NCBI GenBank assembly: GCA_018607835.1
Contig: JABBAS010000024.1
Span: forward strand, 19,644-53,171
Direction of reading: 5' to 3'
Length of the DNA: 33,528 nucleotides
Origin: Methylobacillus sp.
Lineage (GTDB): Bacteria > Pseudomonadota > Gammaproteobacteria > Burkholderiales > Burkholderiaceae_C
The position numbers and the translations under genes were made by a program. This document shows, in pieces, positions 33,307 through 33,528 of the stretch. Position 1 is the first letter of the stretch. Every line of letters begins with the position of its first letter. The notes under the pieces were generated by a model. The model searched no databases. It was given only the letters and a program-made list of their open reading frames with translations, and was not told the origin of the DNA.

Positions 33307-33528
33307 GACTTTCCCGTCGGTTGATCTTGTGATCATTTTACGAAGATCGGGTGAAGATGCCATGCTTTTGGGCGAGTGTCCCTTTGGCCTGCTAGGGTTG
33401 ATATTTGCCCTTAGCACCCCTGCCCCTTGCTCACGCTTCCGCTCCCTGCCGCCCAGCATCAGGCGACAGTGTCGCAACCAAACCGACTAAAAAGGGGTTG
33501 GCGTCGCTGTTCTGCCGGCGCAAGCAGA
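33307..33528. other. Upstream region without a recognised gene
   Basis: These 222 bases at the window end precede the TIGR03643 gene. Read on minus there is TGATCACAAGATCA (about 33321-33334), an imperfect palindrome close to the start codon. No good -35/-10 pair was found. The plus-strand open frame here lacks any family resemblance and was not called. Confidence 0.4.

Noticed and set aside
33287-33490. A 67-codon plus-strand frame at the window end
   Set aside because: No family resemblance or ribosome site was seen; it overlaps the TIGR03643 upstream region only.
1-33528. tRNA genes, CRISPR arrays, insertion sequences
   Set aside because: No cloverleaf with a GTTCGA loop, no regular repeat-spacer pattern, and no transposase or terminal inverted repeats were found by eye.

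Overview
The window reads as a gene-dense chromosomal segment of a betaproteobacterium, most likely order Burkholderiales (Alcaligenaceae- or Comamonadaceae-like; the family is a guess). The evidence is the queG/tsaE-amiC-dedA-mutL-miaA neighbourhood, the hslO / gamma-carbonic-anhydrase / DUF455 neighbourhood, a nicking-type MutL, and proteins of betaproteobacterial type throughout. Nearly all of it is coding. I see no tRNA, rRNA, CRISPR array, transposon or prophage.

Left part (1-9459). On the minus strand, a gamma carbonic anhydrase is followed by a structured 128-base leader with a Rho-independent terminator. Then come hslO (Hsp33), a HAD phosphatase and the start of a fused NuoE-NuoF formate dehydrogenase beta subunit that runs off the window at base 1. 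A DUF455 ferritin-like protein (plus) and xerD (minus) converge, and an AEC transporter follows. A minus-strand run then carries queG, a divergent MlaE-type permease, an MCE (MlaD-type) protein and an unrecognised lipoprotein. No ATPase is encoded with this MCE set.

Middle (9458-16994). tsaE, amiC, mutL, a Bcr/CflA efflux pump, miaA and a LolD/YbbA-type ABC ATPase lie on plus, with a DedA membrane protein on minus. The last three plus genes are joined by 4-base stop/start overlaps.

Transporter part (16965-31027). A thiamine importer operon (thiBPQ, minus) is headed by a clear TPP riboswitch, a candidate promoter and a terminator hairpin. Divergent from it is a tight plus-strand run of nine genes. 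Five form an arginine/ornithine importer in the order J-Q-M-O-P known from Pseudomonas aeruginosa aot. They are followed by an FtsX-type permease, an AttH/CrtC-like lipocalin, an MsbA-related exporter and a low-molecular-weight tyrosine phosphatase. The FtsX permease and AttH-like protein are the usual partners of a LolD/YbbA-type ATPase. The likely partner sits 7.9 kb away beside miaA, so the exporter locus looks split by the two importer operons.

Right end (31024-33306). On minus, a TIGR03643/DUF2805 protein, a 61-residue Cys-rich protein, an SDR of the GGWYGYRASK type and an epoxide-hydrolase-like alpha/beta hydrolase form a probable operon of poorly characterised, possibly light- or oxidant-stress-related genes.

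All five convergent gene pairs overlap at their stop codons, so the genome is very compact.
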